The notes beneath the pieces are model-generated. The model saw only the letters and a list, made by a program, of their open reading frames with translations, ran no database searches and was not told the origin of the DNA. Shown here piece after piece: positions 13,625-18,926 of a stretch of 18,926 bases of DNA (position 1 is the stretch's first letter; every line of letters begins with the position of its first letter). Made by a program: the position numbers and the translations under genes. The stretch comes from JAAZMA01 sp964564325. Its GTDB lineage: Bacteria; Bacillota; Clostridia; Tissierellales; Tepidimicrobiaceae. The stretch lies in contig CAZMBD010000040.1 in the NCBI GenBank assembly GCA_964564325.1, positions 1 through 18,926 of the forward strand, in the 5' to 3' direction.

Positions 13625-14803
13625 ATGAAACAAGTTGTTATTGCATCAGCAGTTAGAACTCCTATAGGAACCTTTGGAGGAAGCTTTAAAAATGTATCAG
13701 CAGTAGATTTAGGAGTAGTAACAGCAAAAGAAGCAATGAAAAGGGCAAATATTAAACCAGAAATGATAGAGGAAGTCATATTTGGGAATGTGCTACAAGC
13801 AGGACTTGGACAAAATGTGGCTAGGCAGGTTTCTATTCATTCTGGTATTCCAATAGAAGTACCTTCTTATACAGTAAATAAGGTATGTGGTTCAGGCCTT
13901 AAGACTGTAGCTTTGGCTGTGCAAGCTATTAAAGCTGGAGATGCAGATATAGTATTGGCAGGTGGTACTGAAAACATGTCTATGGCTCCGTATTTACTGA
14001 GAGAAGCTAGATGGGGACAGAGAATGGGAGACAAGATGGTAGAAGATTATATGGTGAAGGATGGACTTTGGGATGTATTTAATGATTATCATATGGGAAT
14101 TACTGCTGAAAATATAGCAGAACAATATAATATAACTAGGGAAGAACAAGATGAATTTGCATTAAATAGTCAATTAAGGGCAGAAGAAGCTATAAAATTA
14201 GGAAGATTTAAAGATGAAATAGTTCCAGTAGAAGTGCCTCAGAGAAAGAAAGAGCCAATAATAGTGGATACTGATGAACATCCTAGATTTGGTTCAACTA
14301 TTGAAGCTATGGCGAAACTTCGACCAGCTTTTAAGAAAGACGGAACTGTAACAGCAGGAAATGCTTCAGGAATAAATGATGGAGCAGCAGCACTTATTAT
14401 TATGTCTAAGGAAAAAGCAGATGAATTGGGGATTAAACCATTAGCAACTATTGTGGCATATGCATCAGCAGGAGTGGATCCAAGTATAATGGGTACAGGA
14501 CCAATACCAGCTACTAGAAAGGCATTGGAGAAGGTAAATATGACAGTAGAAGATTTAGACTTAATAGAAGCTAATGAAGCTTTTGCATCTCAATCTCTAT
14601 CAGTAGTGAAAGGATTAGGACTAGATATAGAAAAAACTAATGTAAATGGTGGTGCCATAGCCTTAGGTCACCCCATAGGAGCTTCAGGTGCTAGGATTTT
14701 AGTAACATTATTACACGAAATGAATAAAAGAAATGCTAAAAATGGTTTAGCTACATTATGTATAGGTGGTGGGCAAGGCATATCCATGATAGTTAGTAGA
14801 TAA
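13625..14803 (+). CDS. thlA: Acetyl-CoA acetyltransferase (thiolase)
   Basis: The enzyme reversibly condenses two acetyl-CoA into acetoacetyl-CoA and free CoA. The protein has 392 residues, the normal length. The acyl-accepting cysteine is C88 in NKVCGSGLK, NEAFA is at 317-321, the catalytic histidine is H349 in GGAIALGHPIGASG, and the second catalytic cysteine is C379 in ATLCIGGGQG. These features fit the biosynthetic, acetoacetyl-CoA type rather than the long-chain type. The ATG follows GGAGGG at about 8-9 nt. The gene stands behind the sigma54 promoter and ahead of ctfA-ctfB. The three proteins would interconvert acetoacetate and acetyl-CoA, either as acetoacetate degradation or as the entry to C4 products. 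Confidence 0.95.
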   Translation: MKQVVIASAVRTPIGTFGGSFKNVSAVDLGVVTAKEAMKRANIKPEMIEEVIFGNVLQAGLGQNVARQVSIHSGIPIEVPSYTVNKVCGSGLKTVALAVQAIKAGDADIVLAGGTENMSMAPYLLREARWGQRMGDKMVEDYMVKDGLWDVFNDYHMGITAENIAEQYNITREEQDEFALNSQLRAEEAIKLGRFKDEIVPVEVPQRKKEPIIVDTDEHPRFGSTIEAMAKLRPAFKKDGTVTAGNASGINDGAAALIIMSKEKADELGIKPLATIVAYASAGVDPSIMGTGPIPATRKALEKVNMTVEDLDLIEANEAFASQSLSVVKGLGLDIEKTNVNGGAIALGHPIGASGARILVTLLHEMNKRNAKNGLATLCIGGGQGISMIVSR

Positions 14804-14814
14804 TCAAATATTAG

Positions 14815-14893
14815 CAAACATTAGGGACAGGTACTTCTGTTTGAAATGGATACGAGGGATGCAAGAGGGACTGTCCCTTTTGTTTGATGTTTG
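14815..14893. repeat. REP-like element between the thiolase and CoA-transferase genes
   Basis: The outer arms are CAAACAT (14815-14821) and ATGTTTG (14887-14893). Inside, GGGACAG (14824-14830) pairs with CTGTCCC (14871-14877). GGGACAGGTACTTCTGTTTG (14824-14843) differs from the 9435 arm region by one base in the shared part. GTCCCTTTTGTTTG (14873-14886) is identical to 9551-9564. CTGTCCC followed by TTTTGTTTG could weaken read-through from the thiolase gene. Confidence 0.75.
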
Positions 14894-14920
14894 AATTTTT
14901 TGATTAAAAATAATTAGCCA

Positions 14921-14949
14921 TTGAAAAATAATATAAACTTTGATAAAAT
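14921..14949 (+). promoter_or_regulatory. Possible sigma-A promoter of ctfA-ctfB
   Basis: TTGAAA (14921-14926) and TAAAAT (14944-14949) are separated by 17 nt, 38 bp before the ctfA start. No -24/-12 element is visible here. The CoA-transferase genes may therefore have a constitutive promoter in addition to read-through from the sigma54 promoter. The region is very AT-rich, so chance matches are common. Confidence 0.4.
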
Positions 14950-14987
14950 TATAACAAGATCATAATAAATAATGGAGGTGGTTTTTT

Positions 14988-15644
14988 ATGGGTAAAATAG
15001 TATCAATTGATGAAGCTATTAACCATATAGAAGATGGCATGACTATTATGGTTGGTGGATTCTTAGGTTGCGGTACTCCCCATAAGCTAGTTGACAAATT
15101 AGTTGAAAAAGGCGTAAAAGACTTAACTCTAATCAGTAATGATACAAGCTTCGTAGATTTTGGCGTAGGAAAATTAGTAGTAAATAAACAAATCAAAAAA
15201 CTAATAGCTTCCCATATAGGAACTAATAAGGAAACGGGAAATCAAATGAATTCAGGAGAGATGGAAGTAAAATTAGTACCTCAAGGAACTTTAGCTGAAC
15301 AAATTAGAGCTGGGGGTGCAGGATTAGGAGGTTTTCTAACTCCTACAGGATTGGGTACAGTTATAGAAGAAGGTAAAGACAAGATAGAAATTGATGGTAA
15401 AGAATATTTATTAGAATTACCATTAAGAGCAGATGTGGCACTGATTTTTGGACATAAAGTAGATAAAACTGGAAATATTGTATATAACGGAGCAACTAGA
15501 AATTTCAATACTGTAATGGCTACTGCTGCTGATATGGTAATAGTGGAAGCAGAAAACTTAGTAGAAGTAGGGGAAATAGATCAGAATGATGTAGTTACTC
15601 CTGGACTATTTGTGGATTATATAGTAGTTGGAGGTGACGAGTAA
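14988..15644 (+). CDS. ctfA: Acetoacetate/butyrate-type CoA-transferase, subunit A
   Basis: The alpha subunit of a family I 3-oxoacid CoA-transferase, which moves CoA between acyl-CoA and free acids such as acetate, butyrate or acetoacetate. At 218 residues it closely resembles clostridial CtfA and E. coli AtoD as I recall them. GGFLGCGTP (23-31) is the CoA-binding region, LISNDT is at 48-53, and the glycine-rich RAGGAGLGGFLTPTGLGT spans 107-124. PGLFVDYIV is near the C-terminus. The ATG follows AATGGAGGTGG. The stop codon shares one base with the start of ctfB (TAATG), so the subunits are coupled. Which acids are preferred cannot be read from the sequence. Confidence 0.93.
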   Translation: MGKIVSIDEAINHIEDGMTIMVGGFLGCGTPHKLVDKLVEKGVKDLTLISNDTSFVDFGVGKLVVNKQIKKLIASHIGTNKETGNQMNSGEMEVKLVPQGTLAEQIRAGGAGLGGFLTPTGLGTVIEEGKDKIEIDGKEYLLELPLRADVALIFGHKVDKTGNIVYNGATRNFNTVMATAADMVIVEAENLVEVGEIDQNDVVTPGLFVDYIVVGGDE

Positions 15645-16303
15645 TGGATAGAAATCAAATGAAAGAATTTATAGCTAAGAGAGTTGCAAAAGAACTTAAT
15701 GACGGAGATGTGGTAAATCTAGGTATTGGACTACCTACAATGGTAGCTAATTTTGTACCAGAAGGGGTAAATGTATTATTTCAATCGGAAAACGGTTTCG
15801 TAGGTTTAGGACCAGCGCCAGAAGAAGGAAAAGAGGATAAAGATATAGTGAATGCAGGTGGTCAAGCTGTAACTATATTGCCAGGTGGAACATTCTTTGA
15901 TTCAGCTACATCTTTTGGAATAATAAGGGGTGGACATGTTGATATAACAGTACTTGGAGCATTGCAAGTAGACGAAAAAGGTAATCTTGCTAATTGGATG
16001 ATTCCAGGTAAAATGGTACCAGGTATGGGTGGAGCCATGGACTTAGTAGTAGGAGCTAAAAAAGTAATTATTGCCATGGAACACACTGTAAAAGGAAATC
16101 ACAAGATTCTTAAAAAATGTAATTTACCTCTAACTGCTGCAGGAGAAGTAAATATGATAATTACAGAAATGGGAGTTATGGAAGTAACTGATAAAGGATT
16201 AGTGCTAAAAGAAATTAATCCAGAATTTACAGTAGATGATGTACAAGCTGCAACAGAAGCAAAGTTAATAGTAGCTGATGATTTAAAAGAAATGGAAGTT
16301 TAA
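15644..16303 (+). CDS. ctfB: Acetoacetate/butyrate-type CoA-transferase, subunit B
   Basis: The beta subunit, 219 residues, carries the catalytic glutamate E49 in the QSENGFVGLGP motif (47-57), which forms the glutamyl-CoA thioester intermediate. GIGLPT (27-32) and the conserved GGAMDLVVGAKKVIIAMEHT further along are typical of CtfB/AtoA. It starts in the TAATG overlap with ctfA and ends just before a strong terminator, so the ctfAB transcript stops here. With the thiolase upstream it can convert acetoacetate plus an acyl-CoA into two acetyl-CoA and the free acid. In organisms that ferment lysine such subunits have a related role, but no lysine-pathway gene is present in the window. Confidence 0.93.
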   Translation: MDRNQMKEFIAKRVAKELNDGDVVNLGIGLPTMVANFVPEGVNVLFQSENGFVGLGPAPEEGKEDKDIVNAGGQAVTILPGGTFFDSATSFGIIRGGHVDITVLGALQVDEKGNLANWMIPGKMVPGMGGAMDLVVGAKKVIIAMEHTVKGNHKILKKCNLPLTAAGEVNMIITEMGVMEVTDKGLVLKEINPEFTVDDVQAATEAKLIVADDLKEMEV

Positions 16304-16316
16304 CCTTTGGTGGCCA

Positions 16317-16350
16317 AATAACATCTAGCCTTTGGCTAGGTGTTATTTTT
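16317..16350 (+). terminator. Rho-independent terminator after ctfB
   Basis: AATAACATCTAGCC (16317-16330) pairs with GGCTAGGTGTTATT (16334-16347) over 14 bp with one G-U pair and a TTT loop. A run of T follows at 16346-16350. This is one of the strongest terminators in the window. Confidence 0.9.
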
Positions 16351-16361
16351 AAAATAAATTA

Positions 16362-16402
16362 TCAGAATATTAAAAAGCGTTACAAAATACGCAATATTCT
16401 GA
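16362..16402. promoter_or_regulatory. Two-part inverted repeat upstream of the NhaC gene
   Basis: TCAGAATATT (16362-16371) is exactly complementary to AATATTCTGA (16393-16402). Nested within, GCGT (16377-16380) pairs with ACGC (16389-16392). No U-tract follows, so this is not a terminator. It lies 48 bp before the transporter start codon and could be an operator or a leader structure. No known riboswitch was recognised. Confidence 0.45.
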
Positions 16403-16450
16403 GTAAGCAAAATATCATATTTCTTACAAAAAACCAAAGGAGGAGATTTT

Positions 16451-16579
16451 ATGCAAATCAACAAAAGGGTGTTTTTCACAGTATTATTTATTTTAGTATT
16501 AGTGACAGCATTTCCAGCATTTGCAGAAGGGGAAAACGAGGTCAGTTTCGGTTGCAGAAAGATTAGGGAAAAAAGTTAA
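16451..16579 (+). CDS. NhaC-family antiporter, N-terminal signal-like fragment (frame broken)
   Basis: The ATG follows AAAGGAGGAG by about 6 nt and opens a 42-codon frame. Residues 1-25 are a typical signal-like sequence: MQINKR, a long hydrophobic core, then FPAFA, with likely cleavage before EGENE. After residue 30 the reading frame is wrong: the bases from 16551 encode VAERLGKKVNN in another frame, and this frame stops at 16579. In NhaC relatives of this type, as I recall, the leader is followed by roughly 100 residues of membrane helices before the region resembling VAERLG. Those are missing here, so the contig has skipped them. Whether this is a real deletion or a misassembly cannot be decided from the sequence. 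Confidence 0.65.
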   Translation: MQINKRVFFTVLFILVLVTAFPAFAEGENEVSFGCRKIREKS

Positions 16580-16605
16580 TAATCCCAAAAGTGCTCAATT
16601 TTTCA
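16551..16605 (+). repeat. Left copy of a 55-bp exact duplication at the gap edge
   Basis: The 55 bases beginning GTTGCAGAAAG and ending CAATTTTTCA are identical to 16706-16760. The left copy stops exactly where the Ns begin and the right copy starts exactly where they end. That geometry is expected for two contig ends sharing one k-mer-length overlap, not for a biological repeat. Confidence 0.95.
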
Positions 16606-16705
16606 NNNNNNNNNNNNNNNNNNNNNNNNNNNNNNNNNNNNNNNNNNNNNNNNNNNNNNNNNNNNNNNNNNNNNNNNNNNNNNNNNNNNNNNNNNNNNNN
16701 NNNNN
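16606..16705. other. Assembly gap, 100 Ns
   Basis: Exactly 100 unknown bases, a common placeholder length, so the real gap size is not known. Because the same 55 bp flank it on both sides, the contigs may simply overlap with nothing missing at this point. Confidence 0.98.
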
Positions 16706-16760
16706 GTTGCAGAAAGATTAGGGAAAAAAGTTAATAATCCCAAAAGTGCTCAATTTTTCA
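16706..16760 (+). repeat. Right copy of the 55-bp exact duplication at the gap edge
   Basis: Identical over its full length to 16551-16605. This copy is in frame with the rest of the antiporter and continues without a break into CTTGGCTTTTAGGC, so it is the better-placed copy. Confidence 0.95.
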
Positions 16761-18013
16761 CTTGGCTTTTAGGCATATTAGTATTTTTTGATGACTATGC
16801 AAATTCTCTAATAGTTGGCCCTACAATGAGTCCTTTGACAGATAAGAATAATATTTCAAAGGAAAAGTTGTCGTACATTATAGACTCAACTGCTGCTCCA
16901 ATTACAGGTCTTGCAATTGTTTCTACTTGGGTTGGATATATGGTTGGAGTTATAACTGATACCTATCGGAATATGGGAATGGAAGTTAATGGTTACAGTA
17001 TATTCCTACAAACTATTCCATATATGTACTATTGTATTTTTTCTTTATTTATGGTTTTAATGATTACATTAACTCAAAGGGACTTTGGTCCAATGTATGA
17101 AGCAGAAAAAAGAGCTAGACTTACAGGAAAACTTGTGGCAGATGGTTCAAATCCAATGAGCGGTGATGAAATAGCTCGTATGGAAATTAAAGAGGATGTT
17201 AAACTTAAAGCTTCAAATGCTATAATTCCTATTGTAACATTAATAGTGGTTGTATTTATTGGGATTTGGTATACTGGATATGCTGAGGTAGAAGCAGGAG
17301 CAGGTTTTAAAGAAGCTTTTAGTAATGGAGATTCTTTTAAAGCATTATTATGGGGTTCATTAACTGCTAGTTTGGTAGCTATGGTAATGGGTGTAGCTCA
17401 AAAAATTTATACAGTGGGAGAGGCTTTTGATACTTGGATGGAAGGTGCAAAGTCTATGGTTATAGCTTGTACCATATTAGTTTTAGCTTGGTCAATTGGT
17501 AGTGTAACTCATGATGTGGGAACTGCTGAATTCTTAGTTGGAGCTGTATCAGGTGCTATACCAGTTGTGTTATTGCCAATTATTGTATTTATTATAGCTG
17601 GACTTATTTCAATTGCTACTGGTACTGCTTGGGGAACAATGGCTATTGTTACGCCACTAGCTTTGCCTTTGGCAGAAAGTTATGTAGAAATGGGAGCGGA
17701 TCCTGTTATGCTAATAATAACTTTAAGTACAGTTCTAAGTGGTGCTATTTTAGGAGACCATGTTTCCCCAATTTCAGATACAACTATTATGTCATCTATG
17801 GCTTCTGGATCTGATCATTTAGATCATGTAAGGACTCAGATGCCCTATGCTATGTTTGTATCAGTTGTATCGATATTATGCTATTTTATAGCAGGACTGA
17901 CAGGAATGAATCCAGTAATAATATTAATAATTGGTGTAGCTATAATTTATGCTGTAGTTAGATTTAAAGGAAAATCAGTACTTGTACAAGATCTTGAAAA
18001 AATAGAAGCGTAA
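16706..18013 (+). CDS. NhaC-family Na+/H+ antiporter, C-terminal part (5' end lost at the gap)
   Basis: An open frame of 435 residues runs from the gap edge. The first ATG inside it, at 16826, is not a real start, because the preceding 40 residues (VAERLGKKVNN, then FTWLLGILVFFDDYANSLIVGPT) are conserved family sequence. The NhaC family exchanges sodium for protons across the membrane. Supporting motifs are FFDDYANSLIVGPT, ATGTAWGTMAIVTPLALPLA and GAILGDHVSPISDTTIMSS, together with about eight to nine hydrophobic segments. A related amino-acid or organic-acid antiporter is possible. The gene follows ctfB behind a terminator, so it has its own transcript. A full-length protein can only be expected if the missing N-terminal helices are restored. 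Confidence 0.85.
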   Translation, partial: VAERLGKKVNNPKSAQFFTWLLGILVFFDDYANSLIVGPTMSPLTDKNNISKEKLSYIIDSTAAPITGLAIVSTWVGYMVGVITDTYRNMGMEVNGYSIFLQTIPYMYYCIFSLFMVLMITLTQRDFGPMYEAEKRARLTGKLVADGSNPMSGDEIARMEIKEDVKLKASNAIIPIVTLIVVVFIGIWYTGYAEVEAGAGFKEAFSNGDSFKALLWGSLTASLVAMVMGVAQKIYTVGEAFDTWMEGAKSMVIACTILVLAWSIGSVTHDVGTAEFLVGAVSGAIPVVLLPIIVFIIAGLISIATGTAWGTMAIVTPLALPLAESYVEMGADPVMLIITLSTVLSGAILGDHVSPISDTTIMSSMASGSDHLDHVRTQMPYAMFVSVVSILCYFIAGLTGMNPVIILIIGVAIIYAVVRFKGKSVLVQDLEKIEA

Positions 18014-18061
18014 TATTTGAATAGTCAATAAAGGTTTGTCGAGAAATATACAATTATGACG

Positions 18062-18099
18062 AAAAAGAGAGATGATTAATAGCAATCATCTCTCTTTTT
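18062..18099. terminator. Strong bidirectional-type terminator after the antiporter gene
   Basis: AAAAAGAGAGATGATT (18062-18077) is perfectly complementary to AATCATCTCTCTTTTT (18084-18099), with a 6-nt loop. The A-rich left side and T-rich right side give a U-tract on both strands. It separates the catabolic module from the ATP synthase operon. Confidence 0.9.
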
Positions 18100-18170
18100 A
18101 TCATATAAGAAGTACAAAAATTCTTTGAAATAATGGGGACTATGTTTTAAAATAAACTATCATAAAACAT

Positions 18171-18199
18171 TTGCAATATTAGAAAATATTATGTATATT
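18171..18199 (+). promoter_or_regulatory. Predicted sigma-A promoter of the ATP synthase operon
   Basis: TTGCAA (18171-18176) and TATATT (18194-18199) are separated by exactly 17 nt, about 50 bp upstream of atpZ and after the strong terminator. The leader also has GGACTAT (18137-18143) complementary to ATAGTCC (18222-18228), of unknown meaning. Confidence 0.5.
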
Positions 18200-18249
18200 T
18201 ATAGTTAGGCGAAATTAATCTATAGTCCATTAGCAATGGAGGTTATTTT

Positions 18250-18462
18250 TTGAATAAAAAAAACAACAAAAATATGTATAAAAATTTAGTACTAATAACT
18301 CAAGTAGGTTTATCTATTGTAACCCCTATTTTACTAGGAGTATATTTAGGTGGTTTATTGGATAAAAAGTTAAATACCAATGGGGTATTTACATTGATAC
18401 TTATAGTATTAGGTGCTGGAGCTGGTTTTTTGAATTTATTTAAGCTTATTGACAAAAAATGA
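18250..18462 (+). CDS. atpZ: AtpZ/ATPase_gene1-family small membrane protein
   Basis: A 70-residue protein with two hydrophobic helices (about 12-33 and 43-64) joined by the short loop GGLLDKKLNTNG. This pattern, with glycine-rich helices and an LDKKLNT-type turn, is that of the AtpZ/F0F1-ATPase subunit family encoded at the head of many ATP synthase operons. Members are proposed to help insert or assemble the c-ring or to carry Mg2+ or Ca2+; the role here is inferred from family and position. The start is TTG at 18250, after AATGGAGGTTATTTT. It is followed at 18 nt by atpI. Confidence 0.8.
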   Translation: MNKKNNKNMYKNLVLITQVGLSIVTPILLGVYLGGLLDKKLNTNGVFTLILIVLGAGAGFLNLFKLIDKK

Positions 18463-18480
18463 TATATAGGATGTGAAAAA

Positions 18481-18864
18481 ATGTTTGGTGATGAGAATAT
18501 TGTAGAAATAATAATTAAAAGAACCATTGTATTAGCACTTATTATAATGGGGATAATTCTCATAGCCGTAGATAAGCCAAAGCCTTATGCTCTAGGTCTA
18601 ATATTTGGTACATCTGTTGGAATTTTAACCTTTATGTTAATGGGAAAATCTGTGGAAAGAGCAGTTACTATGGAACCTGATAGAGCTTATAGTTATACCG
18701 TTAGGCAATACTTTTTGCGAATGTTTATATACGGTATAGTTCTCGTAATAGCTGCATTAGCAGATTATTTAAGTTTTATTACAGTGGCTGTAGGATTACT
18801 TATGATAAAAACTGTAATTGTTTCTTTGGCAATTTGGGATTATCTTAAAGATAAATTTAAATAA
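18481..18864 (+). CDS. atpI: ATP synthase subunit I
   Basis: A 127-residue protein with four hydrophobic segments (about 11-30, 35-54, 77-95 and 97-117), fitting the ATP-synt_I family. AtpI assists assembly of the c-ring of F0 and is not part of the finished enzyme. The sequence is poorly conserved in this family, so the call rests on length, helix pattern and position between AtpZ and a gene with a strong ribosome binding site at the expected place of atpB. The ATG follows TAGGATGTGAAAA, an extended match to the anti-SD, as at sua5 and the activase gene. Confidence 0.85.
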   Translation: MFGDENIVEIIIKRTIVLALIIMGIILIAVDKPKPYALGLIFGTSVGILTFMLMGKSVERAVTMEPDRAYSYTVRQYFLRMFIYGIVLVIAALADYLSFITVAVGLLMIKTVIVSLAIWDYLKDKFK

Positions 18865-18913
18865 AACTTAATCACATTTAAAAAATTTGTTATACTATTA
18901 ATAGAGGGCTTTG

Positions 18914-18926
18914 GAAAGGAGGTATG
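18914..18926 (+). promoter_or_regulatory. Ribosome binding site and possible start of the next gene, presumably atpB
   Basis: GAAAGGAGGT is a near-perfect ribosome binding site at the edge of the window. The ATG at 18924-18926 is only 1 nt from AGGAGG, which is too close for efficient use, so the true start of the next gene may lie a few bases beyond the end. Identity as atpB (F0 subunit a) is inferred from gene order alone. Confidence 0.5.

Noticed and set aside
2966..14893. Repeated words as a CRISPR array
   Set aside because: Copies are scattered over 12 kb in both orientations, are not evenly spaced, and have no cas genes nearby.
13625..16303. Thiolase and CoA-transferase as part of a lysine fermentation cluster
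   Set aside because: No aminomutase, diaminohexanoate dehydrogenase or cleavage-enzyme gene is present; only the acetoacetate end of such a pathway is seen.
16521..16721. Small open frame reading through the Ns
   Set aside because: It exists only because the gap is read as unknown residues; the real content is the antiporter region VAERLGKKVNN.
16826..18013. ATG at 16826 as the start of the antiporter gene
   Set aside because: Forty conserved residues precede it in the same frame up to the gap edge, and no ribosome binding site stands before it.

Overview
The window is AT-rich, with strong AGGAGG-type ribosome binding sites, frequent GTG and TTG starts, and clostridial-type proteins. The gene order (prmC, prfA, sua5, ywlE, rpiB, upp, wecA, wecB, atpZ-atpI) matches the conserved block that runs from the release-factor genes to the F0F1 ATP synthase operon in Bacillota. 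I infer an anaerobic member of the Clostridia or Tissierellia. No species call is possible from the sequence alone.

Layout. Positions 1-2946 hold the terminator of an unseen upstream gene, a DUF1385 (YqhQ-like) membrane protein, prmC, and two half-size chromate-transporter proteins that overlap by 4 nt. Positions 2947-4994 hold prfA with its own promoter and terminator, then a TrmH/SpoU RNA methyltransferase. Positions 5018-6544 are on the minus strand and encode a ZIP metal transporter and a lone 2-hydroxyacyl-CoA dehydratase activase. Positions 6743-9385 run sua5-ywlE-rpiB-upp. Positions 9643-11788 hold overlapping wecA and wecB, for cell-surface glycopolymer synthesis. Positions 11891-18013 look like an accessory catabolic module: a PAS-AAA+-Fis sigma54 activator, an acetyl-CoA acetyltransferase behind a textbook -24/-12 promoter, both subunits of an acetoacetate/butyrate-type CoA-transferase, and an NhaC-family antiporter. 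The window closes with atpZ, atpI and the ribosome binding site of the next gene, presumably atpB.

How the genes work together. PrmC methylates the GGQ glutamine of RF1, whose gene lies about 1.3 kb downstream. The thiolase and CoA-transferase together would turn acetoacetate into two acetyl-CoA, or run in reverse. The sigma54 activator next door is the obvious regulator. A perfect 16-bp inverted repeat about 100 bp upstream of the -24/-12 promoter is a good candidate for its enhancer site.

The most interesting non-coding signals are: (1) a family of dispersed, hairpin-forming intergenic elements built from words such as GGGGACGGTTC and GGGACAGGTACTTTTG, in at least five intergenic loci, resembling REP elements; one copy supplies the stop codons of both flanking convergent genes; (2) the sigma54 promoter with its candidate enhancer site; (3) a broken NhaC gene, where a 100-N gap is flanked by identical 55-bp ends. 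The last is an assembly artefact at least in part, but it also shows an out-of-frame internal deletion. I see no CRISPR array, tRNA, rRNA, insertion sequence or phage gene.
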